From: Colias croceus
Lineage: Eukaryota > Arthropoda > Insecta > Lepidoptera > Pieridae
Assembly: GCF_905220415.1 (NCBI RefSeq)
Contig: NC_059566.1
Span: 1,178,001 to 1,242,000 of the forward strand
Reading direction: 5' to 3'
Length of the DNA: 64,000 nucleotides
The position numbers were made by a program, and so were the translations under genes. A model generated the notes under the pieces. The model was not told where the DNA came from and did no database searches. It saw only the letters and a program-made list of their open reading frames with translations. Each line of letters starts with the position of its first letter. Position 1 is the stretch's first letter. Shown here piece by piece: positions 21,100 to 31,692 of this stretch.

Positions 21100-22195
21100 T
21101 GTGTGTGTTTCAGACACATTAAAAGGCTAAACAGATTTTGATGAAGTAAAAAAAAGTAAACAATATTATGCAAATGAAAAGGTGCAACCCTATATCCAAA
21201 TAATTTTAAAACTTTGTGATTAAAACCCGTTTTATGTGATATTGAACTAAATTCTCTCTTTACATTTAGAGAAAACCACCTTTAAAATAAATAAAACCAT
21301 CTCTACACTAGTGAGACACTTAATTAAATATAATAAATAAAATAATAACACAATTTTAAATTTTTTGATATTTTCATGCATATTATGTACATAGCTTTGA
21401 CTTTGTTTCAAAATCGCATCAAAATTGGTTTAACAGTAACAGATAAACAAATGTTACACATTAAATAACTTGAGTAGGCCTTTTTTATATAAGAGCCTTA
21501 ATTAAAAACATACTTATAAAACCTACATTTTTCGAGACAACTTTTATTATTAAATTTGGTGGAAAAAAATCGCATTTGTGAAACAGAAATGGCACGATCA
21601 TGTTGTCCCACTCGCACTTACAACTTAATTCTTATCTTTAATTATAAAGAATAGATATCAATTTCCATACAGATTTTTCATCGGAAAATTTCATACAATA
21701 GGAAAATTTATAGGAATGACGAAAATTTTTACGAGTTTTACGTATTTTACTTTAAATGTTTCTTACAAAACATTTTTCTTACATTGTATAATAAATTAAA
21801 AATATCTTAAACAATAATTAGCATAAGAGAGCTTGGTTTTAAAATATCTTGTATTCAATTATCATTTTTTGATATGATTCACAAGGACAGATAAAATAAC
21901 ACAATCTGTGCCCTATTGTCATAAAACGCGGCAAAACTTTTACCCTCATAAATACTAACGGTCACTGATAAAATGTTACCCATTCGCTTTGCAATGGATT
22001 AGTTATTGCAATAGCCTGTCTCGTTTTATGATTGACGTTTCATGTGAGCAAGAGCAGGACGCAGCTATGGTAGAAAATGGTAGAAATTTATCCATTGTTT
22101 AACTTTTTATTAATAAGACCGTTAAGTTAATACAAAGCTTATTTCAGTATTTTATAGTTAAAAAAGCCATTTTTAAAACATTAATTTTTTATATC
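21100..22195. other. No feature recognised
   Basis: AT-rich sequence with no convincing ORF, TIR pair or shared repeat. Confidence 0.4.
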
Positions 22196-23116
22196 AAGTA
22201 ACGTAACGGCACCGGTTTCCGACTAGCCTCCTCTATCCGACCATTTTGATTTTTATTTGATAAAACGTTTAAAATACGCGTGACACTCGTGAAACTGAAG
22301 GCTTTCGATTCAATCACTTATCGTACGTCATCTGTCCAAAATTGGGTTTCAAATTTTAACCGACATTTCGTCAATCCAAGAAAAGCTAGGCGAGGGTGTA
22401 GTTTGTATTGAATTGAATGCGAAAAAAACATAAAACGGTGAAAATAAACATTTGGATTTTTACGCTAAATACTCTGGTAAGTTTGTGGTTAATTTACTTT
22501 GAACGTTTTATTGGTCTTTTAAATTATTGATTTTAAAATATACATGCAAAGATAGCGTGTTTTTATAGGTTTTTTTGGACAAATAATTATGGACGGAATG
22601 AGGAGCTTTTCAAAATAACAACATTCCGAAATCCGACCGAATCGGTCGGTAAACGGAATTTCGCACTTTGTAAAAGAAGGTAATTATCTATTATGCATGT
22701 TGTTTTGTGGAGGTTTCGTATTAAGTTATTTATTCTAAACGCTATGCTTATATACTACACCTGTATGCGACCAATGCTAACTTTAATGGATTATTTGTAA
22801 TATACGTTTTAACTGACTCTCTTTTTTGATTTTTTCGTTATTCATTTACAAAGACCGGTCTGGTTTAAAACCCCTATATTTTACGTTTATGACACATAAT
22901 TGCATAACTACGAAATTGTGAGATCTTTATAAGTGTACATATGAAATAGAAATGAACTAAAAATGAATATCAATTTCGGTTTAGAGGCTTTATTAAGCAA
23001 ATTTAGGTTTGGTCGGAATCTAGGTGCGATATATTTCCCTGTTTCCGTCCAACTGGGTTGCTTTTGCTTGCGCTGTGCTTGAGTGAAATTGCATGCGTTT
23101 ATTTCAGGTCATCATC

Positions 23117-23170
23117 ATGAGTGATAAAAAAGAGGCTGAAGTATTCTCATTAGTGTGGATGACCAGTGAG
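23117..23170 (+). CDS. Possible short coding exon inside the GGTCGGAA element
   Basis: Follows an acceptor (TTTATTTCAG|GTC at 23107). ATG at 23117 opens MSDKKEAEVFSLVWMT up to a weak donor CCA|GTGAGG. Read through, the frame stays open until a Helitron fragment. Not recognised; may be a captured exon or chance. Confidence 0.2.
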
Positions 23171-23271
23171 GCATTTATGAGTTTGAGTTTGAGTAAATGT
23201 AATTTTAAACTACTACAGTCTAACATAGAGTTAGTTTTTGTTATTATAATAAATGCTCAAATATTATTTAA

Positions 23272-23400
23272 AACTAGCGGTCCGCCCCGGCTTCGCCCGT
23301 GGTACATATTTAAAATATCTCTCCATAAGAACCATCCTCGTACTTCAAGTAATATAATAAAAAAAGAATTATCGAAATCGGTCCACGCGTGATGCAGTGA
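23272..23400 (-). mobile_element. Helitron fragment
   Basis: Starts ACTAGCGGTCCGCCCCGGCT and has the GAACCATCCTCGTACTTCAA block; the head is missing. Same body type as 39737-39905 and 62708-62882. Confidence 0.6.
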
Positions 23401-24078
23401 AAAGACGAAACGGGTTTTTACGAATTTCCATTGTATTTCTATCATCATAAAGTTGATTTTAGTAGAAAATATTTGACTGGTCGGAATCTAGCTACTCAGT
23501 GGTCGGAAACACGTGTATTTGTACTCAGTCGGTCGGAAAATGGTGCTTTCAGTTAATTTCCAGTCGTGACAGTTAAAATCCAAATTTAGGTAATAAAAAG
23601 CCATTATGAAATACAATTATGTGCATATTTTAAAATATAAGTTCGTAATCTTTCATAATATCATTTTTTCTTATGACCTCTAGAGTATTTAATTTATCTT
23701 TTAAAGGATTCATTTAGCCGTATCAATCAGTGGTCGGTATTCGGTGCCATTACGTTACAACAGTTTTAATTCTGTTTATAAAACAGTTAATATATCGAAA
23801 ATTTTAAACAAGTGGCCCAAAAATGTAAAACTAAATAATTGCTTATACAAGGAATGTTATCAATCAACGCCAACTTTTTACTATACATATACTACAAAAC
23901 TGTATCCAATGTTATATGTAAAAAGGTGTATATAGGTTACCTAACATTCGATCTTCAATAGACACTTACGCACACACAATTAAACGTCAAAGGGAGATGG
24001 CAAGATCCAAATACTATATGTGGAAAAGAGACAACCTATCTACAGCTTTTTACTTTTAATATACTTGTATACAAAATT

Positions 24079-25449
24079 TTAAATTTGTTCACAGTACCTA
24101 TCAGTTTCATACGTATTCATATACACTAAATATCCTAAAACAACAGCAACAATTGACAGCATTAGAGTTAAAAACTGAAATATCTTTAACTTCTCGACTT
24201 GCTTGTGCAGAATCTCGTAGTTCATTTGCAAATTGTTCAATGCATTTGTTACCGAATCATATTTATCGGTTTTCTCAACTACGTTACCATTCTTCGTCTC
24301 TTTTACTGGAAACTGGCATTTTAGTCTGTATTCGTCGACTTTGTTTCCAGACGAATTTTGCCATATCTCGCTGAGTTCCTTTTGAGATAAATCTGTTTTC
24401 GGTATCTGCATACACATGACTAAAAACATGTCCTTTGATACATTTTTTAGTTGAAAACCAGGTTGTACAACAATCATGACTGTCTGTGACGCTCCTACAC
24501 CTAGAATTCCTGAGCTAGGCCGTACACGGAATTTCTCTGGGGATGTCGTGCGTATTTTAAATGATACAGCCCCTGCATCGTTGTTTGTTATTGTGAACTG
24601 GCCGGTGATATCATCATTTTCGTTTTTAAACACGATTAAATTGTTAGGATTGATTCGCAGCATTTCACCAGCTGGAGTAGATGAGTGAATGTCATTTTGT
24701 TCGGCAAATGTGACTTTTTTCGGTGTATGTTCTGGTGTACTTCTATTTTCAGGTACAAACTCAAAAACGTAATTGTCCTGGCCGCCCCAGCATGTTAAAG
24801 CTTGCTCGGGAGGCACAAAGTTCTTAAGCGAATCTTTATTTACATTCTTCAACTTTTCAATGGCTTGTGCTGGAAGCAACGACTTGACAATTTTAAACGC
24901 AGCAGACAACACCCATGGCATTTGATATATTATAATGTAGTTCAAGAAATAAGGGTAATAATGCTTAAATAGAGATATCAAGTACTGAATCAATTCCATA
25001 TCCATATTACTCAGCCCACAGCCCTCCATATCGAAAAACAACGATATTTTATTACCATTTTCCTCGCGTTCCATACGATCGAACCAGTATATGATGATTC
25101 TTTTGATCTCCTCGAAGTCTTTGACGCCTTTCACGTGTTTTTTCGACTTGATTATGAGCAATAGACAACCATCAACGTCCCGACTGTGTGGAAATATTAC
25201 GCCCTCTTGTACAAAGTCCATTTTAATGTTACTTTCGTTAATATCATTCGCGCCGGTTGTTTTCCTCCACGTGAATATCTCCCAGAGCATATCAGCAGCT
25301 TCCTTCGCATCCTCGTTGGAATGTTTCAAAACCCGGGTGATGTATTTTTCGTCCTTAACTCTGTCTAGATCTAAGGGATGAAAACCATGGTCCGGATTTT
25401 CGCTCAATTTGCTGTTGAATATAGTTCTTACATCCGTTATAGAAGACAT
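24079..25449 (-). CDS. Mospd2: MOSPD2-like protein A (CRAL-TRIO, MSP, C-terminal TM), intronless
   Basis: 456 residues in one exon. Motile sperm domain-containing protein 2 is a tail-anchored ER protein: its MSP domain binds FFAT-motif proteins at membrane contacts, and its CRAL-TRIO domain resembles lipid-binding Sec14 folds. Visible here: CRAL-TRIO at about 75-222 (FFDMEGCGLSNMDM, YQMPWVLSAAFKIVKSLLP, ending PEQALTCWGG); MSP at about 263-380 with the VAP-like core FKIRTTSPEKFRVRPSSG (297-314); a heptad-like segment at 396-422; a hydrophobic anchor at 424-444 (FQFLTLMLSIVAVVLGYLVY) followed by a short polar tail. This is close to the vertebrate domain order but slightly shorter. ATG at 25449 is the first in frame. 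A paralogue lies 6.2 kb away on the same strand. The lack of introns suggests an ancient retrocopy or intron loss. Confidence 0.92.
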   Translation of the reverse strand: MSSITDVRTIFNSKLSENPDHGFHPLDLDRVKDEKYITRVLKHSNEDAKEAADMLWEIFTWRKTTGANDINESNIKMDFVQEGVIFPHSRDVDGCLLLIIKSKKHVKGVKDFEEIKRIIIYWFDRMEREENGNKISLFFDMEGCGLSNMDMELIQYLISLFKHYYPYFLNYIIIYQMPWVLSAAFKIVKSLLPAQAIEKLKNVNKDSLKNFVPPEQALTCWGGQDNYVFEFVPENRSTPEHTPKKVTFAEQNDIHSSTPAGEMLRINPNNLIVFKNENDDITGQFTITNNDAGAVSFKIRTTSPEKFRVRPSSGILGVGASQTVMIVVQPGFQLKNVSKDMFLVMCMQIPKTDLSQKELSEIWQNSSGNKVDEYRLKCQFPVKETKNGNVVEKTDKYDSVTNALNNLQMNYEILHKQVEKLKIFQFLTLMLSIVAVVLGYLVYMNTYETDRYCEQI

Positions 25450-25814
25450 GACTGGTTGTTCTAATAATTAATTTTACTGAAATCACAGGATACACTTGTT
25501 AAAATCAATAGGGGACACTGGGGGACACAAATTGAATCACGATTCACGACTGTTATGACATTTCAAAAATGACATTCAGATATCAATTTCCATATTTTGG
25601 TAACAAAAGGTTACGTTCCGTTTTCTGTGGACACATTGCATAACTGATAATTATTGTGCTGATAATATTGGCTGATAATATACAAACCATACAAAAACCT
25701 GTTGCTATAACTTATATGCATTTTTAAATCGTAACTCAGTTGTAGTCAAAAGATTAAAATTAAATAAATGAGAGAGTTTTATTCATGCGGGTTCATAACA
25801 CCAATGCAAATTTA
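25450..25814. other. Upstream flank of MOSPD2-like A
   Basis: No repeat or ORF recognised. It would hold the promoter of the minus-strand gene, but no clear TATA or initiator was seen. Confidence 0.3.
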
Positions 25815-26060
25815 GCACCCCATTAATGGAATTTTGGATCGAAAATGACCTTAATCGATAGGTCTCCATTAGGTCCTTTAAGGTCTCACAATTTTTTTGT
25901 TAGGTCCCCTTTAGTTTTTTTATAAATAATTTTTTAAATTTTGGGAATAAAAAAGTACACTTTAGCACCTCATCCATAGAATGTTAGGTCTAAAATGACC
26001 TTAATCGATAGGTCTCCGTTAGGTCCTTTAAGGTCCCACAATTTCTTTGTTAGGGCGGCA
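25815..26060. repeat. Direct duplication of ~85 bp
   Basis: AAAATGACCTTAATCGATAG, then GTCTCC(A/G)TTAGGTCCTTTAA and GGTC(T/C)CACAATTT, occur at about 25845-25905 and again at about 25993-26055, in the same orientation. Confidence 0.8.
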
Positions 26061-26477
26061 ATAAACGGACCGCTCGAGCAGTTAACGGCTGAGCGCCGTA
26101 CACGGACGGCTCGAGCAAGCTTATGTCACATAATAATTAAAAATTGCAAATTAAACAATAAAACGGCAATTAAAATGTTCGAAAAAACGTTATTTATTGA
26201 AGAACAAACGATAATAAATGTTTTTAAACTAATAATGGAACAAAATATTAATAATTTTGAATGTGGGGGGCCAACCAAACAGTATATTTTTATTTTATTT
26301 ATTGTTAATAAACAATTAACGAACAAACGATTATTTATCGCAAACAATTGAGAACAAGCCACGAACTAACGTTATGGCATAATAAAAATTTAAAACTAAT
26401 AAAAAAATATTTCTCTACTCCCCATAACTCACAGTACAAATTACGTGATGTCCACCCTAAGTATTGCGGGTTAAAAT

Positions 26478-26958
26478 ATACTTTGTATCAGAGACATCTA
26501 GTGGTGAATACAGAAGAATCGAAATTAATAATGACTACATCTTATCTCTAATAGATGGCGCTGTATTTAATTTCAATATTATACGGTAACTCATGAAATA
26601 TAATGCTAACACTTTAAAGTACTAAGAAAAAAATGTATATATACTTAAATTTTTCGATGGTTATTTAAATATTGATATAACTGCAAACTTATATATTTAT
26701 TTAAATATATATATATATATAATATATCACAATAATATACAAACTACTAGCACCATCTACATCAATATCAGAATTATTATATTTTATTACTGTGACATCT
26801 AGCGATGACTAGTAATAACTAATTGCACAAGAATTACTACCAGATTCTAATAGATGGCGTTGTTTTCTATAGCATAAAATTACTGATCATATATATTAGA
26901 AGGAGGCTGTAGTCATCATAAATTTCGATTCTTCTAGTCTCCACTAGATGTCTCTGAT
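26478..26958. repeat. Inverted repeat (~60-bp arms) around TA-rich DNA
   Basis: GAGACATCTAGTGG ... AGAAGAATCGAAATTAATAA at the left is inverted at the right (ATTTCGATTCTTCTAGTCTC, CACTAGATGTCTC). Between the arms, 'ATAGATGGCG' motifs and (TA)n occur. Possibly a decayed TIR element. Confidence 0.55.
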
Positions 26959-27322
26959 ATAAAATAAATGATACAGGATATTATTGTAGATGGCGCCACT
27001 AGTTTTAATTATTTAAATAACTAAAGCTTTTTCGCTGAAGCATAAAAAATGAAAAGTGCATTTTTTATTTCATATTGCACTGATTTTTGCCATCCATATG
27101 TGAAAGTACATGTACCTAGTTCTAAAACTTTGCCGCCCGCGCACTATGCTTTTAAATAGACTTCTCTACCTACAAAATTCCTATCGATATATATTGATTT
27201 ATCCTCGATTTTACAATATTAGTTCGAATTCATACTGTACTATAATAGTAGGTGTAGGGTAAGTATGTTTTTATCAATTCAATGCGGGTACCTACCCATA
27301 TTGAATTATTGATTATTTTTAC

Positions 27323-27751
27323 TAGAGATGCACCGAATATTCGGTTCCTATCCGGTATCCGGCTTATCCGGCCCTGTTTTACTATCCGGCCGGATACCGG
27401 ATGGTAATGTACTATCAGGCCGGATACCGGATAGTAAAATTGGTAGATTTTATAAATAGAATCTAAATAAAGACAGTTGTAATGGAAGCTTTTTATTATT
27501 TTTAAGGAAATTTTTTTTCACTGACACGATAAAAGTGTCTCTACCAAGAACTGTGACCGCGCGAACGTTCACTACGAATCAAGTCAAAACCTGCACTGCA
27601 CAGGCGGCGTGCTGGTGCGCGACACGCACCTACGAAACTCAAAATGCCGTCAGCCGAATATTCGGCGGCCGGATACCGAACATTCGGCTGGTGGTCAGGC
27701 CGAACATCCGGTATCCGGTATCCGGCCAAACAACTATTCGTTGCATCTCTA
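27323..27751. mobile_element. 429-bp non-autonomous hAT element
   Basis: Bounded by a perfect 8-bp duplication ATTTTTAC (27315-27322 and 27752-27759). Ends TAGAGATGCACCGAATA and, inverted, TAGAGATGCAACGAATA fit hAT termini. Both subterminal regions are packed with CCGGATA/TATCCGG repeats, plausible transposase-binding sites. Open frames across it are not genes. Confidence 0.85.
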
Positions 27752-27960
27752 ATTTTTACACCTCATACTTATCTATTTTTAAATATACAACTTTATCTTT
27801 TGGTGCGTAGGGCGATAAAGACTGGGGGTACAAGGCCTAGCTGTTAACCCCTGCCGCCGAAGGCGAACGGTGGCCACCGTTGGGTTTTAGTGGGTATGGC
27901 TTTTGCGAGTCCCACATACCCCCTCACACAGAAAAACTGTAGAGGGGGATGCGTAAGTGC

Positions 27961-28803
27961 CTTAGATTAAGGATTGGTCTCCGCGCGCGCTACGACTAGA
28001 TACCGCCGCGCCGGCGTACTCGAAAAATGCGGCAACTAAAAGTACGCCGAAATCGGCGTACCCGAGCCAGTCGTGTCACAAGCATTGTGTGGAGAGGGCG
28101 TACCGATAGTTTCTAAAGATTTTGGACAAAACCTGAAGTAAAATGCCTGTTTGTGCCATAAAACTGTTTAAAAAAAATACAACAAATAATAAGAAAGACA
28201 CTGGGATCACGTACCATCAGAAATAATCGTATTATTCGATATTTCACCTGTATTTTGAAAATGTTGTTTACGAAAATACGACGCCATTTAGTGTTGCCGT
28301 ACTGCATATCCCAAAAACACACTTTTAATTTGAACTTATTTTATTCATAATGTTTTTTTTTTCAATACTATTACTAACGCATATTATAAAAAAAATGATA
28401 ATAACAATAATTTATTTCTGTTTAACCTTGTTTAACTGACTCATATAATATAATATGTTATTTTTTTATTACCGCTTTTTTACTTTTAAAAAACCTATGT
28501 GATAGTATAGTGGAATGGCAAGTGGATTTGAGTCACATGTTCATGGGTTCGATTCCCGGCAAGGCCAAAATGAAATAAAAATATTTTTCAAACTTCTTTC
28601 CAAGATAGCTCATTTCCCATTTATGGGGTAAAATTTATGTAGCTGGCAGTACAATTCTTCACACACACTAGCGTCACCTAGCGTCCTTACAAATTGCCTT
28701 ACACACACTACAGAACTGAGTTGCCGCACTCACGGAGCTATTGTTTTTAGGTGGAGCGGTATCTAGTCGTAGCGCGCGCGCGGAGACCAATCCTTAATCT
28801 AAG
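27961..28803. mobile_element. 843-bp long-TIR element with 9-bp TSD (Mutator-like)
   Basis: TIRs of about 50 bp start CTTAGATTAAGGATTGGTCT and include TCTCCGCGCGCGCTACGACT. The duplication CGTAAGTGC is at 27952-27960 and 28804-28812. A 9-bp TSD with long TIRs fits Mutator-like elements, but there is no transposase and family assignment is inference. Sits inside the LINE tail and holds the tRNA-like stretch at 28503. Confidence 0.75.
28503..28567 (+). pseudogene. tRNA-like sequence (decayed tRNA or SINE head)
   Basis: Has a good B box (GGGTTCGATTCCCGGC) and a plausible A-box region (TAGTGGAATGGCAAGTGG), but the acceptor stem and anticodon arm do not pair convincingly. It lies inside a transposon. 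Confidence 0.35.
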
Positions 28804-28856
28804 CGTAAGTGCATTTCCCAACGTAAAAAAAAAAAAAAAAAAAAGGGCGATAAAGA

Positions 28857-29700
28857 TTCAGGGTGTGCTAACTATAAATATGTAAGTACTATTAACGCGA
28901 ATTTAGTTAGGTTGATATATTATTTAATACTGCAATTATATGTTTTTAAATCAGAGATAGATCCTCTAGATTAGTCACTGTAAAGTAATATACTAATGGT
29001 GCCTAGACAATTAAAATGTATTTACTGAATCGATAAATGTGTTGGTGAACGTAAAACTCGAAAACGGCTCGACCAAATCGGCTATTTTTTAGGTACGGAA
29101 GGAGAGAAAACTAGAAAAAGGGTAGAACAACGTCTGACGGGGCAGCTAACATACTTAGGGATTAAAAAAAAACACAAACACTCAATCGAACAATATATTT
29201 CATAAATGTTACAACAATATTCACCCTGTGTAATTGTATAGTCATAAACATACTAAAATATATCACAATTTTTAAGATCAACATTGTTTTTCACCCAATA
29301 CAATTTATCTGACTAGGGTTGTCAAATTGCTTTGTGAATATAACAACCTCATTTTATCATCACTCAGACAGATAGAACCACAGGATAGAACTATTTCTGA
29401 TTTGAAGTATAATTTAAAAATTGCTATGATTTCAAAGTTGCTTGCACTGACGATTTCTTTTCACAATTATTACCAATCATACATTATACCAGAAAACTTA
29501 TCGTAAAAAGTATGTCCACTGGCTCATAGCATTCTAGCTGCACCACACTAGTTTGATGTTTAATATTTGTACAAGGTACGATGGGATTGGGATACTTTAG
29601 GACAAAAATCCCTAAATAATAAAAGATTAAAAAAAATATGTCCACGGGCTAGATTCGATATAATTGACATCCCTAGAAAGCTCTTTTAATTTTAATAACC
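28857..29700. other. No feature recognised
   Basis: AT-rich with only short, unlinked similarity to repeats. ACAACGTCTGACGGGGCAGC at about 29130 recurs diverged near 49640. Confidence 0.35.
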
Positions 29701-29702
29701 CT

Positions 29703-29876
29703 CATAGGACCTATTCAGATTAGAGCGGTATCCACTACCGCCGTGGGTAGCGGTATCCCGATGGCACGCGATTAAATCTCTTACATAGTATATTATAGAG
29801 ACTCTAATCGCATACCGATTCGAGTATACCGACCGCGGCCGCGGCGGTAGCGGATACCGTTCTAGTATGAATAGGC
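29703..29876. mobile_element. Short MITE
   Basis: GACCTATTCAGATTAGAGCG at the left, inverted as CGTTCTAGTATGAATAGGCC at the right. GCGGTATCC/GGATACCG motifs lie in both arms. Confidence 0.7.
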
Positions 29877-30109
29877 CTTTATATTATACTCCGCAATCTT
29901 TCAACAATATTAATTAAACAATGTCGAAGTTAAAATAGTAACTATAAAGATGTATAATAATAATTTATAATTCAATATAACCAATCAATTTATATTATAT
30001 AAAATATTATAAACAAACTTTAATTCTATATAAAATATTAGAATATTATAATGGATATGGATATGGCAGTGAGTTAACATTGTAATTTTGTGTATTCATA
30101 ATCGATTTT

Positions 30110-30234
30110 GAAGTGAAACTTCTTTAGGCGCGTTGAGAGTAAAATATCAAGGTTACGTCATGGCAATACCGTTACGTCATGGAGTAAGGCGACGATTTTG
30201 GTATCTTTGAATCTTGCCATAGAAGTTTCACTTC
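30110..30234. mobile_element. MITE with GAAGTGAAACTTC ends, body type 1
   Basis: Intact ends GAAGTGAAACTTCTTTAGGC and GAAGTTTCACTTC; best-preserved copy of body type 1 in the window. Confidence 0.75.
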
Positions 30235-30627
30235 TGACACATGCTCGGCAAACGCTCTTTTTTTTAATAAGTAACTGCATGATATAACCAATATGAGTGC
30301 CTGTCAAATAAATTTGATTTCTATCCTATATTTCTGTTCAACAGGTATAATGTATAAAAATTGGTCACATCATACCTCTGTCTTTGTCTAACACTGGTAA
30401 TCATTATATATTAGAAAGAGATAGCTATGCTCTCTTAATTTTATTACTATAGGCTACTATATAAGTATAAATTTACGATATTTTTAGAACTGAAACATTT
30501 GAAAGGATTTATTATAATTTTGATTCTGTTTTCATTGAAAAATACCTTGTATTTCTATTATTTTGCAGTTATAATAACCTCCTCTTTTTTGAAGTCGGTG
30601 AAAAATATTAAATCATTAATTGGTATA

Positions 30628-30802
30628 AAACCGGCTACTCACCTACCTGCAGCAGGGGCAATATTGGAATTGCAAATTTAATTGTGATGTGCATAGGCAA
30701 GTAGGGACAATTTTGCAGCTGAAATTTCTCCGACCGCCGCGCGGTGCAACCGAGATTGTTCCAATATTGCCCCTGCGGCAGGTAGGTGAGTAGCCGGCTT
30801 TG
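30628..30802. mobile_element. MITE with ~45-bp TIRs
   Basis: AACCGGCTACTCACCTACCT ... GCAGGGGCAATATTGGAA at the left and the inverse (TTCCAATATTGCCCCTGCGG ... GTAGCCGGCTT) at the right, with a GC-rich centre (GACCGCCGCGCGGTGC). Confidence 0.8.
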
Positions 30803-30936
30803 TTATTAATTAGTATTAGTATAAAATCTTTTGTTCATTATTTAATACATATAACTATTTAATAAGAAAAATCTACCTACGATCTATGTACATAAAAAAA
30901 TGTGTGCAGTGTGCGTGTATTAGTGTACACACGTAA

Positions 30937-31099
30937 GAAGTGAAACTTCTTTATGACCTTATTTTTCAAAAAATAATTTACTTTATGGAACTTTACAGAA
31001 ATACGTCGAATCACGCATGTTAGGGATATGAAAAAGATGGCGCGTAACGAAAAAATGTTACACTAAATTTTTTCCAACCCGATAAAGAAGTTTTACTTC
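30937..31099. mobile_element. MITE with GAAGTGAAACTTC ends, body type 2
   Basis: Near-identical to 1279-1453 in sequence and orientation; the flanking GTACACACGTAA is also shared on the left side. Confidence 0.75.
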
Positions 31100-31203
31100 A
31101 AAAAGTTATATCAAGTTTCTTAAATAATGTAAATAATGCCTTATCATACTTGCATCTCTTTTTCACATTATATGTGAGAATGAGATGCAATATAATGTAA
31201 TAG

Positions 31204-31230
31204 CACAGACTAATAATAATATACTACGTA
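31204..31230 (+). mobile_element. Ultra-short insertion (27 bp) with 8-bp TSD, copy B
   Basis: Begins CACAGACTAATAATAATATA and ends CTACGTA, flanked by a perfect duplication TGTAATAG (31196-31203 and 31231-31238). A 41-bp hairpin (TTGCATCTC ... GAGATGCAA) lies just upstream at about 31150-31190. Confidence 0.75.
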
Positions 31231-31692
31231 TGTAATAGTTACAATTTTAAATTAACTACATATTACAATATAGAATACATTATTTGCAGTGTTGCTAGGT
31301 TGAGTTTTAAAATTACCCTTTAAATTTCCCATGTAAACTGACTTTTTAGACAGACTATACAGTATACATTGTTATTTTTCGTCAGTGCTAATAAAAAATA
31401 AAATGATATTATATTCTATGTTTTAGTTGTGATAGTAAAGGAGCTATTTATGATATTTAAAATTGTAATTCAGTCAGATTACTTAAAATCTCAATGTGAG
31501 TGTAAAAATTATAAAAAATACATTAAATGCTGAATATGTCTTTTTTAGATAAACAGATAAAAAATGTGACCCACATTCATTATAAAAAATGTGAAAATAT
31601 ATTTGCATCATTTTGAACAATTTTAATTTTTAAACAACATATTACATACAAACTTACTTTATGTACAAATATAATTTTTGTAAGTAGAAACA

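Larger units (their letters stand above)
22198..23758. mobile_element. 1.56-kb TIR element with repeated GGTCGGAA motifs
   Basis: Ends GTAACGTAACGGCACCGGTT and the inverse, reading GTAACGTAATGGCACCG. TGGTCGGAA or its complement occurs at about 22233, 22634, 23008, 23483, 23504, 23528 and 23730. Several lie near the ends, like transposase-binding subterminal repeats. A donor at about 22477 (CTCTGGTAAGTTTG) and an acceptor at 23107 could frame a spliced ORF. TSD not resolved. No family recognised. Confidence 0.55.
27822..28844 (+). mobile_element. LINE 3' end (5'-truncated) carrying a nested insertion
   Basis: Flanked by a 12-bp duplication GGGCGATAAAGA (27810-27821 and 28845-28856) and ending in a 20-base poly(A). 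The body has GAACGGTGGCCACCGTTGGG and CCCCCTCACACAGAAAAACT, resembling 3' ends of lepidopteran R1/Jockey-type LINEs. It is only about 170 bp once the nested 843-bp element and its 9-bp duplication are removed. Confidence 0.8.

Noticed and set aside
23744..23935. 63-codon open frame
   Set aside because: Starts in the TIR of the GGTCGGAA element and runs into AT-rich DNA with no similarity or gene signals.
27535..27847. Three overlapping open frames of 60-90 codons
   Set aside because: They lie across the hAT element's CCGGATA repeats, which avoid stops by composition.
28503..28567. Functional tRNA gene
   Set aside because: Only the B box is good; stems do not close and it is embedded in a transposon.
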